DNA from: Scenedesmus sp. ARA3
Taxonomy: Eukaryota; Chlorophyta; Chlorophyceae; Sphaeropleales; Scenedesmaceae
Assembly (NCBI GenBank): GCA_004335835.1
Contig: RWJK01000193.1
Coordinates: forward strand, 62,001 to 126,000
Length of the DNA stretch: 64,000 bases
Reading direction: 5' to 3'
The notes beneath the pieces were generated by a model. That model was not told where the DNA came from, ran no database searches, and saw only the letters and a list, made by a program, of their open reading frames with translations. The position numbers and the translations under genes are program-made. The stretch's first letter is position 1, and each line of letters begins with the position of its first letter. Of the stretch, positions 35,529-48,622 are shown one piece after another.

Positions 35529-37692
35529 ATGGCACGAGGCAGATCGAGGGCTGCCTCGGATGAGGACATTGCAGCCAGGCTGCTGCGCCTGTTTGAGCTG
35601 CTGCAACCTGGAGCAGAAGGCATCAGATTGGACCATGCACGGACAGCCCTGAGCTGCAGCTTCAAGGCCCTTAAATATGCTGCACGGAGTCGGCCCTCAG
35701 AGTTCGCGCTGTACAACAACAGCAAACTTCACGCGACATTCATTGTGTGCCTCAGCCACTGCAAGGTGAGTCACTCACATGGTGTCACTCCTGCATTATG
35801 ATTTGTGCGTCTGCCAAGCTGCACATCAAGATGCGCAGTGACTGCAATGAAAGATGCAAAGAGCCTTTAGGTAACTCTCGTCCTTTCTGTGTGTTAACCG
35901 TTCAGCACAGCAAGTTGAAAATTCACAGCAAGCCAGTGGTCACCCTGAGCTGCAGCTGCTGCCTCCTGCAGGCAGTACACCATGTGCAGCACAAATCCAG
36001 GACACCTACAAGCCATTGAAAGCAATGCTGTGTTGTGGCCTGCACAGGGCACTGCAGGACCTCCCCCAGCAGCCAGCGGTGGGGATGCAGCCTCAAGTGA
36101 GCTCTACTGCTCCACCTGCAACATCACTCTCAACAGCACCACCGCCATGAACGATCACCTGTGCGGCAGCAAGCACAGGGTGACGCTGCTGGGTGAGCAG
36201 CTGCGGGCGTCAGGCAGCATGCACGCCAACCAGCAGGGCATCTGCATCTCTGAGCTGCCAGAAGGACTGGTGGTGCAGGTGCGTGTTCTGAGAACTTTAT
36301 TGCTCAGCCATCGCTCATCAAGTATCACACGTACATATGTCGGGTGTGATACTATCACAGTAGCTGCCCTTCTGAAAGTGCATCAAATTTTCTAGCACCT
36401 TATGGTATCTGCCATTGGTCCATGTGCTTGCTGCCCTCTCTGCAGCGCCTGCAGCTTGATTGGTGGATTGTTGGGCTGTCTGCTGCGTGCCGCAGGTGGG
36501 GCAGAGCACTGAGCTGCAGATGACTGTCGACAACGTGGGCAGCTCCTCACAGCTGCTGCTCCGGGTGTACCAGGTGCGGTCAGCTGCTGCAGCTGCTGCA
36601 GAAGCTTGTTGCAGCTGCGATGGAGTGGCTAGTGTCTCTGCCAGCAGCATTCTGTTGTCGTCCAGGACTGCATCAATTGGTCACGGCAAGCGCAACGTCC
36701 AAAAACATCTGCATCTGCCACACACAACGGTACACGTGCGCTGGCTGCGGCGCATGCTTTAGCGCAGCTGCGGCCGCTGCCCGAAGTGGGCCTGCTGCCC
36801 AACCTCCCCGTGGAGGGCTGGCGGCTGCATGTGCTTTGCTCACCATGTTGTTTGTTGTCGCGGCCGCGCTCCACCGTGCTTGCTGCCTGTTCTTGCTGCC
36901 TTTGCAGCTGCGGCCGCTGCCTGAGCTGAGCCTGCTGCCTGACCTCCCCTTGGAGGGCTGGCGGCTGCATGCCGGAGAGCGCCTGGCGCTGCAGGTGGAG
37001 GTGGCACCACGCCACGGCGGCATCCTGTGCTCCCTGGTCATCTTCGAGTTCCAGGGTGAGCAGTTGGGCGGCTCTCCTGCAAGCACTGCTGTCATGAGAA
37101 CTGTCGCAGCATACATGTTCGCTAGTACAGGGGTGTGTGTCGGCTACTGCTGTGGCCCAAGCCTCGTGTTGAATACTCGCTTAGCCTGGCTGGTGTGGAA
37201 TGTAACAGCAGTGCTGCCCCCTCTCCAAACACCTTCTGCATGGCAGCATATCTACTAGACCTAGGGGTACTACCCTGGTAGTACTGGTAGTACTGGTAGT
37301 ACCAGTCTGTGGCACCAGCTCAGGCAAAGCCACTGCTGCCCTTGCTGCCTGTGTGAGCTGTTGTATCCTGCCATCTGGCCTGCCTGCTGTTTACAAAATG
37401 ATCTGTCCTGCAGGCTTTGTCATTGCGCGTGAGCTGCGCGTCGAGGCTGACCCCTTCCTGGGCGACACCACCCTGCCAGACATCTCTGCGAGCGCCCCCT
37501 ACACGAAGCAGCGCCGGCGGTTGCCGAGGGCCCCTGCAGCAGCGTTTGAGCCGGGAGAAAAGGAGCCGCGAGCCAAGGCGGCCTGGCAGAAGCCACCACG
37601 GGACCACAAAGTGCCTGCGCGGTGAGCTGCTGCTGCTGCCGCCGCTGCCTGTGCTGGGTGAACGCACGGATTGCCTCACGTTGCCTGCACTG

Positions 37693-37731
<39 letters not shown>

Positions 37732-39564
37732 TGCCTAGCGCCGTCGGGGTCTTGCGATCTTTATGTGTAGTCCGGCCAGAACATGGGCCACATGACGGGA
37801 GCAAGGGTCGTTGCATTTGAAAGCAACAGTTTGACTTCATCCTGCTGTTGGTTTTTGCTGTAGGCTGCGGCAGCTGGTGGCGGATGGCAATGCAGAGCAG
37901 CTGCAGCAGGAGCTTGAGCAGTTCAGGGGCAGGACTGATGTGGCGAGCCATCTCAGCAAGGTGCAATTGATAAGTGGCAGCGGCACAGATGGCTGCACAC
38001 ACCATGTTCACACGGTGTTATAGGACAGCTGCACCCCATCAGATGCACAGCTGTTTGTATCTGCAACAGCTGCTGCACCCAGGCGCACGTCAGGAACAAA
38101 CAGGCACGCTGCTGCTGGAGTTGGTGCTGCTGCTGCTGACATCACACCTCCATATCCGTTGCCACTGCCCCCCTGCCCGCTAAGTCTCCAACCCACACCT
38201 TTCTCCTGCTTTCTGCTGCCTGCAGCTGCACCTGCTGCTGCACTTGGAGGAGCTGCAGCAGGAGACTGATGTGCGCTCCTACGACATTGAGCGCGCTGAG
38301 CTGCAGAGGTCAGGGCCCAAGCTGCTGGCACTGCAGGTGCCTGGCCTGGCTGAGGCGCGGCCCTCAGTGATGCGCGGCGATGCGCTGTATGTTACAGTGG
38401 TGGGCGACAGCAGCAGGGAGTACCAAGGCTTTGTGCACATGGTCCGCAAGGAGGAGGTGAGGTTATGCACTGGATGTGGCGCTGGCTGGCAGCAGCAGCA
38501 GCAGCAGCAAGTTCCAGGGCTTTGTACATGACATCCGCAGAGGGGAAGGGAGGTGATGCACTGTGTGTATATGTCACCTGCAAGCGGCAGCAGAAGCAGC
38601 AGCAGCTGGGTATGCATTCATGTGTTCTTATGTCTTGACGTGCGGCTGTTACTGCTGCTCGTTGCACTGCCGTATGACTGTGTGTGGCTGTCATACCCGG
38701 CCAGGGTGCTGCTGCACTTCAGCCAGCGCTTCCACAGCGCCAACATTGCGGGCCTCGACCCTTGGTTGCTAGCACATACTACTTGTGAGACCCGCATCTG
38801 CTGACTTGCCTGCTGCGTGCACTGCCAAGCACGTTTTTGACAGAGAGGAGTGTGCAGTTGCAGGCTTGCAAGCAGGCTGGCAACCCATCACACAAAGGCA
38901 CATCCAATCCTGCTCACTGCTGCGTGCTTATATGTGGCTGCTGCACCCTGCCAGGTGCTGCTGCGCTTCAGCCAGCGCTTCCACAGCATTGACACCGCTG
39001 GCCTCACTCGCTTGCTAGCACACACTTTTGAGACCCGCACCTGCTGACACGCCTGCTTCGTACTCTGTGTGTTATGGTACCCGCCAGGTGCTGCTGCGCT
39101 TCAGCCAGCGCTTCCACAGCGCCATCTTCCTGCCACGGCTCCTCTTCAACGTGTGCTTCTCCATCAAGCGCACCGGCTTTGTGTTCATGCTGTCAAGCAA
39201 AGTCACCTGTTTGCTGGCTGGCTCGCCATGGCTTCCTTATGTTGTCATCTGGTGCTGACACTGCCGCCCGCTGCACTGCCACATGCTTGTATGTTGATGT
39301 ATGTTGATGTTGTTTCAACCCGCCAGGTGCTGCTGCGCTTCAGCCAGCGCTTTCACGAGAAACTTTTCCAGCCAGGGCGCCTCTTCAACGTGCGCTTCTC
39401 CATCAAGCGCACCGGCTTTGTGTTCATGCACGAGGCGCTGGATGTGGCGCAGCGGGGGCTGGTGGCGGGGGCAAGGCCGGAGCTGCTGCTGCCGCCACCA
39501 GATGCAGTGGCAGTGCCCGGCAATGGCGTGCAGGTGCGGCGGTTTGTTGGTGACAGGGTTGGGT

Positions 39565-39596
<32 letters not shown>

Positions 39597-41920
39597 TGCC
39601 CATTTGTCCTGGCAACTGGAACAGCCTGTAAGCATACATCCTTTGACCTGCCGGAAAGCCGATAGCTGCCCTTGGGTGCTCCTCACCGCCCTTGCTTCCA
39701 TCAACCTGGCTGCCGCTACATCCAACTGTCATTGCACAAGCACGCAATAGGGGGAACGGCGCTGCTGTCGCTGCTGCTGCCGTGCCTGCAGGTGTCCCAC
39801 TGGTTTGACCGCAAGGTGGCATCCAACCCTGAGCAGCGTACAGCAGTACAAAACATTGTAGCGGGCAGCTCAGGGCGGCTGCCCTTCATCATCTGGGGGC
39901 CACCCGGCACCGGCAAGACCAGCACACTGGTGGAGGCGGCTGCGCAGGTGATCAAGATGCTGCATGACAGGCAGCGGGCATGCATCTAGCACTTATATGT
40001 GTGTAGCTGCGCGGGTTGTCTGCCAGCAATGCAGGCGCTGCTGCGCAGCCGTAGCTGATGCATTGGGGTTGGATGGCATAGCTTGTGGCAAGCAAGAAGA
40101 TATTGATCAGATCACATACGCATGAGTTCATGAACGCATGGTTCATGTGATCGCATCCTGACATATTGGACGTGTCACAGCAGCTGGTCTATTTATGAAA
40201 GTCCAACTGCGGCCCTGCACCCCCATCAGCACGCCTTCACAGCACGAGCTGCATTGCAGTGCACATGCCGCAAACAATGGAACCCTAATCAACTGCCCGC
40301 CTGCCCTGTAACTCCCTATTCCCCGATGCGAATGGCTGGCTTTGCCCTCGTCCAGCGCAGGTGCTGAAGCTGCTGCCCAGATCGCGCCTGCTGCTGGTGG
40401 CACCCAGCAACCTGGCAGCTGACCTGCTGGCGCAGCGCCTGCTGGCATCTGGCCGGCCCAAGTCAGAGATGCTGCGCATCTGCGCATTTGCACGGCCCAA
40501 GGAGGACCTGCCTCATGACCTGGAAGCTGTGGCCAACTGGGATGGCGTGGAGTGTGCCTTTAAGCTGCCGGCGCTGGCGGAGGTGACAGCCAGCCAGAAG
40601 CGGGTGGTGGTGGTCACAGCGCTGATGGCTGGCAAGGTGAGGCGGCAGCCAAGCAGAGGCTGGTGCACCAGAAGCAATTGCAATCAGTACACATTACGTG
40701 GGCAGAACGCTGCTGCGGCCTGCGGCTTCTTCATCAACACCTGCTGTTTCTTGCACCTCTTGTTGCTGTTGCTTCTGCTGCCGTCGCTGCTGCTGCTGCT
40801 GCTGCTGCAGCTGCACGCGCTGGGCGTGCCTGCGGGCCACTCCTCACACATCAGGTTCTAACGAGGCAGGCCATGTTGAGGAGCCGCTGGCGCTGTGTGC
40901 ACTGAAAGCAAAAAATTGATACAAAGCATTGGGCAAGACGCTGCTGCGTCCTGCAGCTACTTTCATATCCACCTGCTGCTGCTGCCATCGCTGCTGCTGC
41001 CCCGCTGCTGCTGCTGCTTCTGCTGCTGCTGCTTCTGCTGCTACTGCACTTCCTTCCCCTGCAGCTGCACGCGCTGGGCGTGCCTGCAGGCCACTTCTCC
41101 CACATCATGTTTGACGAGGCGGGCCATGCTGAGGAGCCGCTGGCGCTGTGTGCACTGGCGGGGCTGTCGGGGGCGTCTACGTCCGTGGTGCTGGCGGGGG
41201 ACCCGAAACAGCTGGGGCCGGTCATTCACAGCCGCATCGCAGGTACGTTTAGTAATGCCGCAAGAGTCGGACATGCGGCTGCATTGTTTGTACGTAGCTT
41301 CATGCACGATGCAGCGCTTGCCAAGCGGCTTGAAAAAGGGTGCAACGGACCTGTCTGCACGGCTCACACATGACACTGTTAGGAAGTTGCCACATGGCTG
41401 CCGCTGCTGCTGTGCTTCTGCCGCCCTGCGTGAGGCTGGGCTGCAGCTGAGCCTTGTTGAATGGCATGCACTGCACACCCGATTCAAAACATGTTGCTTT
41501 GTCACAAGCATATGTGTACATACGTGTACATATGTTACTTTGATACATTTTGTGCAGGTGAGGCTGGGCTGCGGCTGAGCCTGCTGGAGCGGCTGGCAGG
41601 CAGCGCGCCCTATTCGGCAGCAGAGCAGCACCCCACTGCAGCTGCAGGGCTCATTGTGAAGCTCGTGCGCAACTACAGGTGCGCCCGCTGCTGCAGCTGT
41701 AGCTTGGTGTTCATTGATAGAGTGCAGTGTGTCTTGCAAGTACTTATGCCGTCCGCTCGACAGCAGTGCCCGCGACTGCTCGTATAGCTGGTATCTGCTG
41801 CGGCGGCGGCAGGCTGCCACTGGTGTTGCCAAGCCTGCTGTGCCACGTACCTCTGCTACCAACTGATGAAGTGCGCTCGTACATCACGCAGTGCATGTCT
41901 GGGGCATGTGGGCGAAACTG

Positions 41921-41960
<40 letters not shown>

Positions 41961-43901
41961 TGCAGGAGCCACACTGAGCTGTTGGAGGTGCCCTCACGGC
42001 TGTTCTACCGGGGCCAGCTGCACGCCTGTGCCAGCCACGAGATCACACACACGCTGCTGCACTGGGAGGCGCTGCGCGGCAGGCCGTGAGTGCGATGGCA
42101 GGGCGAGACATAACCATGTGCAACACACTGCGCAGCACCAAGATAGCATTGTTTTGCAATGTGTTATAGCATGAAGCACTGCATGTTGGGCTGCCAGTGG
42201 CGGGCGGTGCTACCCATGCAGTCGCGTGTTGTACCAGCAGTAGTGTGCAAGTTTGCGCCAGGTTGCTGCTGCATCACTTCCAAGCCACAGCAGCTGCTGG
42301 CGACAGCAGCCGCGTACGGCCCCTGCGTGCATGCCCATCACAATGGTTGCTGATAGTTGTCCTGATGATGCGCATCCCTGCAGGATGCCGCTGCTGTTCC
42401 ACTCCATTGTGGGCAAGGATGAGCGGGAGGGCAACTCGCCCAGCTGGTTCAACACGCAGGAGTGCAAGCAGGTGAGTAACATGTCTGCACACAGGCAGGA
42501 CAGCACATGCTGGGTTAGGCCGAAGCTGCCGTTTCCAGAGCTTCCGGTCCTGCTAATGCTTGGCCAGGGAGGCTGCCATGACTGCTCGGCACGCCGCCGA
42601 CTCTGCCTAATGTATGTTGAGGAAGTTGATGTGCTTGGCAACCGCAAAGCCAGCCAGGCACCGTGATGCTCCTGCTGATCCTTCCGCATACGCGTGTGCC
42701 GGCTGCACTGCAGGTGCTGCAGTATGTGCAGCAGCTTCGGGAGCTGCGCCGCAACCCCGTGGCTGCCAGCCACATCGCAGTCATCACGCCCTACCGCAAG
42801 CAGGTGCAGAAGATCCGCACCCTGCTGGCAGCAAAGGGCCACGGTGGCGTGCTGGTGAGCGGCAGCAGCTGCCGAGTGCATCGGCTATCGACCTTCTGTT
42901 GCTGCTTGCTCTGCCGGCGCCACCCTGCACGTGCAACTGCAGGGCCAGCAACATGTCCTCGCTGCTGCAGCTGCAGCGCCTTGCACCGCATGTATATGCC
43001 GCACATGTTTGCTGCCGCACTGCATGCCGTGTGCCCTGCAGGTGGGCAGCGTGGAGCAGCTGCAGGGCCAGGAGCGGCGCATCATTGCGGCAGCTGCTGC
43101 TCCCTAGCATGATCTTGCCGCACACTTTCACTGCCGTGCTGCTTGCTGCCATGGTACATATGCGCTGCAGGTGGGCAGCGTGGAGCAGCTGCAGGGCCAG
43201 GAGCGGCGCGTGGTCATCATCAGCACCGTGCGCAGCGAGCCCAGCTACCTGGAGCACGACGCCAAGCACAGGCTGGGCTTCGTAGGCAACGCCAAGCGCT
43301 TCAACGTGGCCGTCACACGTGCACAGGTGCGGCTCTGCTTGTTGTGACTGCTGCACAAAGCTGAGTTCAAAGCACGCGTCTAGAGGAACGGGTGTTGCCT
43401 TCTGGGATGCCAGCAGGCTCTGGTGTACAGGGTGCCTGCACGGATGGGTATGCATCGAAAGAGCAGGGGAAAACCTGCTGAACATGCGCTTGTATAGCTT
43501 CCGCTGCTGCCAGTGCTCAGCAACCCTGCTGAGCAGGCCTTGTGTTGCTGCTACTGCTGCTACTGCAGGCGCTGCTGATTGTGGTGGGCAACCCAGCTAT
43601 CCTCATGCAGGACCCCAACTGGCTGGCGCTGCTGCTCAGCTGCCAGCAGCGTGGCGCCACAGCAGGCCAGGCCATGCCAGACCTGAGCGACGCTGCAGCC
43701 AGTGCAGGCTACAGCGCTGCCAATGCGGCCAACGGCAGCAGCAGCAGCAGTGGAGGTGTAGTTGGGCTGCTGGAGCGGCTGATGTCATCCCTGAGCCTGG
43801 GTGATGCTGGCGCAGCAGGCGGTGCTGCTGCTGAGTTTGGGCTGCAGGACTTGAGTGGCCTGGTGGGCGAGGCGGGGGCTGGCATGGTGCGGCACGAGTG
43901 A
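35529..43901 (+). CDS. MOV10/SDE3-like SF1 RNA helicase with zinc finger, ~1001 aa
   Basis: Exons: 35529-35765, 36048-36278, 36496-36573, 36908-37055, 37414-37621, 37864-37960, 38226-38456, 39327-39533, 39792-39947, 40361-40636, 41065-41242, 41558-41678, 41966-42085, 42384-42471, 42714-42854, 43171-43326, 43569-43901. All are in phase; the 36048 acceptor is the least certain, and an extra exon may sit before it. A C2H2 finger of U1 type (CSTCNITL...H-x5-H) lies at ~100-122. The helicase core has [10 protein letters not shown] (Walker A, ~515), [25 protein letters not shown] (motif II, ~640), [40 protein letters not shown], and [10 protein letters not shown] (motif VI). This arrangement fits the Upf1-like MOV10/SDE3 group, which works in RNA silencing and transposon control. 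The tail is a Ser/Ala-rich extension. The introns carry at least eight exon echoes. Confidence 0.88.
36764..36833 (+). repeat. Echo of helicase exon 36908-37055 start
   Basis: A 70-base copy of 36904-36972, with acceptor GCAG, 140 bp upstream. It still reads [21 protein letters not shown] against [21 protein letters not shown] in the parent. Changes are conservative and the frame is open. Confidence 0.9.
38509..38562 (+). repeat. Echo of helicase exon 38226-38456 end
   Basis: A diverged copy of the exon end around GGCTTTGTGCACATGGTCCG (parent 38430 on), carried through the donor into GTGATGCACTG. It lies ~80-90 bp downstream, just after a (CAG)n run. Confidence 0.75.
38701..38746 (+). repeat. 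Echo 1 of helicase exon 39327-39533 start
   Basis: CCAGGGTGCTGCTGCACTTC-type copy of the acceptor and first ~40 bases of the exon. It is 625 bp upstream of the parent. Confidence 0.85.
38951..38990 (+). repeat. Echo 2 of helicase exon 39327-39533 start
   Basis: Copy of the CCAG acceptor plus GTGCTGCTGCGCTTCAGCCA and following bases, 375 bp upstream of the parent. Confidence 0.88.
39081..39192 (+). repeat. Echo 3 of helicase exon 39327-39533 start, 112 bp
   Basis: The longest echo. The CGCCAG acceptor and about 105 exon bases read [34 protein letters not shown] against [34 protein letters not shown] in the parent, with no stop. It could be spliced in place of the parent start only if a donor in phase follows. 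Confidence 0.9.
40807..40903 (+). repeat. Echo of helicase exon 41065-41242 start, with stops
   Basis: A ~97-base copy of the motif II exon, including the CTGCAG acceptor after a (CTG)n run. Changes turn HIMFDEAGH into HIRF-stop, so this copy cannot code. Confidence 0.9.
41427..41465 (+). repeat. Echo of helicase exon 41558-41678 start
   Basis: 39 bases copying GTGAGGCTGGGCTGCGGCTG and following, 131 bp upstream. The acceptor AG is lost. Confidence 0.85.
43034..43088 (+). repeat. Echo of helicase exon 43171-43326 start
   Basis: About 45 exon bases ([13 protein letters not shown]) plus the CTGCAG acceptor are copied without change at 43041-43080, 129-130 bp upstream, then diverge. Confidence 0.9.
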
Positions 43902-46900
43902 TAAGGTTCTTAGATGATGCTGATGGTGTTATCCGAATGCTGTGGTAGCTCTGTGTAGAGGTGCCAGGGCATCAGTGCCATGACGCAAGGCAGGCTGTGC
44001 TTGCTGACATCCGGCTGGCACAGATGATATAACAGTCACGCAGCAGCCACCTGGGTTAGTGGCGGCCTTACTGCGTGCATGCGCATGGTTGCTTCTGGCT
44101 GCAGTGGTGTGGAGACGGTTGTTGACTCCGCTTTGTCTTCTCAGGTCAGCTGTTGAAAGGTTTCAAAAGTTTGAGTTCCTGGCGATCCTGTCGGCCAACA
44201 TGACGACAACCTGCGTTGCAGAAAACCACTTGCTGTTGTGTGGCGTGCGTCACACGCTGTGCCAAGCCGCATTCCACTTGCACACCAGCATCAGACACTG
44301 TGCTAAGCTGCGTCCCACCTGTCAGCTGCACATACACACACACTGTGCCAAGCCGCAGTCCACATGCACACCAACAGCACACACTGTGCCAAGCAGCATT
44401 CCACCTGTCACCTGCACACCAACAGCACACACTGTGCCAAGCAGCATCCCGCCTGTCACCTGCACATACCACAACACACACTGTGCCAAGCAGCATTCTA
44501 CCTGTCACCTGCACTACAACAGCACACACTGTGCCAAGCCGCAGTCCACATGCACACCAACAGCACACACTGTGCCAAGCAGACCTTCACCTGTCACCTG
44601 CTTACCAGCAGCACACACTGTGCCAAGCCGCATCCCACCTACAGAACAGCATACCAGGCTTGACTCTTATGTTGCAACTTGCGCGGAATGTGAGCAGGCA
44701 TACCTTGCTGGAGGGTGTGACAGCTGCCACATCAGCGTAGTTTTCTGTCGAGGTACGTAGGAGGCCCTGCAAATTGCATGTAAAGCACACATTGTTGCTG
44801 GAATCATACTGGAGCTTTGCATGCACATGCCAGCTGTCCAATTGCAGTGCAAACTGTGGGAACCTTGCTGCTGACAGCAGGGCCTGAAAACGATGCGTCA
44901 GCACGCTGATGCTCTGCTTGCTGCTCAAGTTGCCATGGCTTGCGTGTCACAAGCATCATGAAGCGTCCTTGCAGCTCACCTCTGTTTGGCGGGAGCAACT
45001 GTTGTTGTTTCCCGCCTTTGCCCACCTGGCAATGAAGTTATTATCTTTACAATAAAAACAAATGTTTAAGGGCATTTGATGTTTTCATTGGCAGTGCCGA
45101 GCGCATGCGGCGAACGCCACACTTAGAACCTGTGCATCACCGTATGCATCGTCAGGCTCGAGCTCCCGATACATCATGCGTTTGACTGCGTCCTCCCCTC
45201 GATGTGATTAAGCTCACCTTGACAAGTTGCATCACAACAAGCAGCAGTGTACATGCATGGGAGTTGAAGTGCTCTTGCAGCAGTCGTTGTGCAGTACTGC
45301 TTGCAAGCCCATGCCTCATCTAAATGCACACATGCATGCCTGCAACAGTTACCATACGCTTGTTGTGCGGGTGTGCCTAGGCATAAACGGTTCCAGCTCA
45401 GCCTGACATGGCACTGGTACCGCTGCATGCTGCTCTGTTCAGAGCTCTGATCATGCTGCTCAAGCACGTGATCGGGCACAGCATTCATCTTACTGCAAAC
45501 GGTTATGTTGACATACCATCAGGGCACAAGCAACTGCCATTGCAACTGCCAGGTCTGGCAGTGCACTGCCATGATCATGGCTGCTTCAACTTCAGACTCT
45601 AGTGCTGCTGCTCCTACTTGAAAACTTGTTGTCACCAAGGATTCTCGCAACAGTTACAAGCAGCATGCCAAGTTTATGGCGACTGCAACAAGCCATGATG
45701 ACGGTTATATGTACAGCAAAGTCAACCTGCACACATCATGCTGCTCCACATCCATGCACCACTCATGCTCTGTTGATGTAATTGTACACCAGTGGGCTCA
45801 CACTGAAGTTGTTAAGACATGCGCACCATGCCACCAGCCGCTTGCAGGGCAGATCTCAGCAGCATCCGTTACTGCAGATGCACCGTGGTTGCACTACAGC
45901 ATATGCACAGCATCCGCCTTCCGAGCGCCGCAACAAGCCTGCTTCAATAGACATCCGGCAGCACACGCGCCTCAGCTGTAGCACCATCAAATCAGCCTCT
46001 GAACCCTCACAACACAATGCCCCAATGCATTCACAAGAGCCTATAGAACAGTGTTATTCACACTGTTATTTGAGCAGCATGCGCACACCCAATACTCGCA
46101 CTCGCACAACACAGGGATTTTTGCCTGGCAGCGCAGCAGCACATGCCCGACTCCTGAGCTACATACACACTCCATTGCAGCAAAGCACACACTGAGAATA
46201 CAGTTCACACTCTGCTCAAAGAGACCAGCAACAGCCTCTTGCATAGCATGCACACAATGAACTAGAGCAGGCCAGCACAAATAACACACACTTCAAGAGC
46301 TGCTTCTCCCTTCACCTCATGTTGTGTTGGTACAGCAGCAGCTGCTTCTCCCTTCACCTCATGTTGTGTTGGGACAGCAGCAGCTGCCAGCACAAGTGTG
46401 CCTGTGGCAGCGCAGCTGGCTACACGCACTGGTGCAACCTCTCTCCCCTGCACACTACATACGTGGCGACAGCTCACACAACATCAATAACCTGCCGGGG
46501 CCAGCTGTGCGCTGTCGGGTTGGCAGTGTGGAGCAGCATATCAGCTGCAACTCTGCTGCTGGGCGGGCATGCGCACGAAACCAGCAGCAGCTGAGCGGCT
46601 GATGTGTACGTGAGTTGGGCTGCCGCAGCTGAGAAGCACTTACACGCCGGCTTTACTAGCAGTTCTGCAAACACAGGCTCAATCCCGCATGACACACACA
46701 ACCCCAAGCAATTCACTGCAAAATACTCGAAGTCTCTCCCAGAAGCTCTGCCGGGGCCTCTCCTCGCATCTCACACCTCGCCAAATCACATCTGCACACA
46801 CCCTTGAACCGCACAACATCTGACAGGTGATACACTAGCAGCAGTGCACCAAGCACCACTGCTGCTAGCCTTGCACGGTCAGCAACCAACCACGTGCAGT

Positions 46901-48251
46901 TCACTTATCCCACTGCATCACAGCAGCAGCCGCTAGAGACACGAAGCACCACCGGACCACCAGACAAGATGTGTGCACGCATGCATAGGAGGCACACCAA
47001 GTTGCATGACCAGAACTGGCATTAGGGGCGGGCAGTTGGCAGCTGACTGAAGGGTGGTGCATGCAACAGTGCAGCCCTGCAGTACGGCGCCTACTCAAAA
47101 GCAGTGCAGGAGTGTGCAAACTGAACAGCACGAGCAAGTCTCTGTCAACGACACACGTGAACAAACCGGTGAACTGAGGGACCAAGGATAGGTAGGAGAC
47201 CAGAGCCACCAACGAGCTAAACAACCAAGGTATTTGCATGCACGATGAACACCCTCGACAGGCCAACCGACGCTGCACTGCTGCTCTGGGATATGCTCTC
47301 AAGCTGTCTTCACAGCTCAACAATATTAGATATCTGCCAAACACCCCTGTTGTACAACGCCAAAGCTGCCACGCTGGCAACTCTGACAAGCCCTCCCCAA
47401 GCAAACAGTGCTTCCGCTGCTGCTACTGCACCACATGCCGCACAAACCCCTGTACAGCAGAAGTTTGGCAGGCAGTGCACAGGGCACTTGGCGATGCATT
47501 GTAGCTCGACAAAGGTAGCTGTGTATCTACCACCATAGCAGCTGCCAGTGCTGCAGCGTCCTCGAACGCGCAGCAGCGGAGCAAAGCACCGGGCGTCACC
47601 AACATATACGAGGAAGAAGCTTGACGTCTGAATCAACATATGCACTTTGCAAGACAGTCCTGCTGAAAGAGGCATGCGAACTGCAACCCAGGGCCAGCGT
47701 CAACAGCTACACTCAACACACAACTGCACAAACCAACCTCATTGATCAACAGCAAACAGCTCGCAACTCTGACACGACCACAGGTCTATCCAAACTCAGC
47801 GGACCGGCCTGCTTCAACAACCTCTCGGGACCGATAGCAACACAATGTGGTTCATGTTGAGGCAAACCCATAACCATCAGCATAGCAACAGCCGCGCTCC
47901 TGGCTGCTACGTGCTAACCAAACAAACTTGACGACACATCTACTGCATTAGATGCTCAACAATGATCAGGTTCTGATTCTGCTGAGCTTGCTGCAGCATG
48001 CTTGCTGGCAGTGCCCCGCTACCAGGCTGCCAACAGACAGCCACGAACTGGCATCTCACAGGTCATACCTGCCGCCATTGCAGCGACAGCATCAACACGG
48101 AGACAACACAGGCTCACGATCCATGTGGAAACCCTTATGCCTTGAGCATGCCAGCTGCAAGTGGCAGCGGCATACAACGGCAATAAGGCTGGCCAGGTGT
48201 ATCGACATTCCTTCTTCTCCAACACAACCGCTCGCCTGGCTAGCAGCTGCT
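43902..48251. other. 4.3-kb region without a confident gene
   Basis: Lies between convergent genes. It contains the minisatellite at 44250-44643 and a two-copy ~43 bp duplication near 46302-46388 (CTTCTCCCTTCACCTCATGT). Long open frames on the minus strand at 46.9-47.7 kb have hydrophobic stretches but no start, splice chain or domain that I could support. Confidence 0.5.
44250..44643. repeat. Minisatellite, nine units of about 41-50 bp
   Basis: Nine occurrences of TGTGCCAAGC or TGTGCTAAGC, spaced about 41-50 bases, each followed by variants of 'attccacctgtcacctgcacaccaacagcacacac'. It has no unique spacers, so it is not a CRISPR-like array. Confidence 0.85.
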
Positions 48252-48572
48252 TCATGCTGCTGCGACAGCAGCGCTGGCAGCCACCTGCTGCTGCAGCACC
48301 TCCTGCAGCTGCTTCCTCTCAGAGGACTTCTCCAGCCTGCACACCTCCTTGCCGCCCTTGTACACAACAAGTGTAGGCAGCCGCTCCAGACCCAGCTCAT
48401 TGCTGAGTGCTGTGCAGGCATCGCTGCTGTCCACATCCATCACAGCAAAGGGGATGCTGCCGGCGCTGCTGCGCGCTGCTTCGTAGATACGCGAGTAGGA
48501 GCGCACGCAGGGCGGTGCGGCATGCATGTGGAACGCCACCACGCTCACATCAGCGCTGGACCTGCAGGGAGT

Positions 48573-48622
<50 letters not shown>

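Noticed and set aside
44250..44643. CRISPR-like array
   Set aside because: Units are contiguous variants without unique spacers, and the genome is eukaryotic.
44216..44740. Open frame of ~174 residues with THTVPS/CHLHTNS repeats
   Set aside because: It is only the translation of a minisatellite, has no start context or splice chain, and is open in several frames.
46901..47404. 167-residue minus-strand frame with hydrophobic stretches
   Set aside because: No domain, no convincing start or splice sites; composition explains the hydrophobicity.
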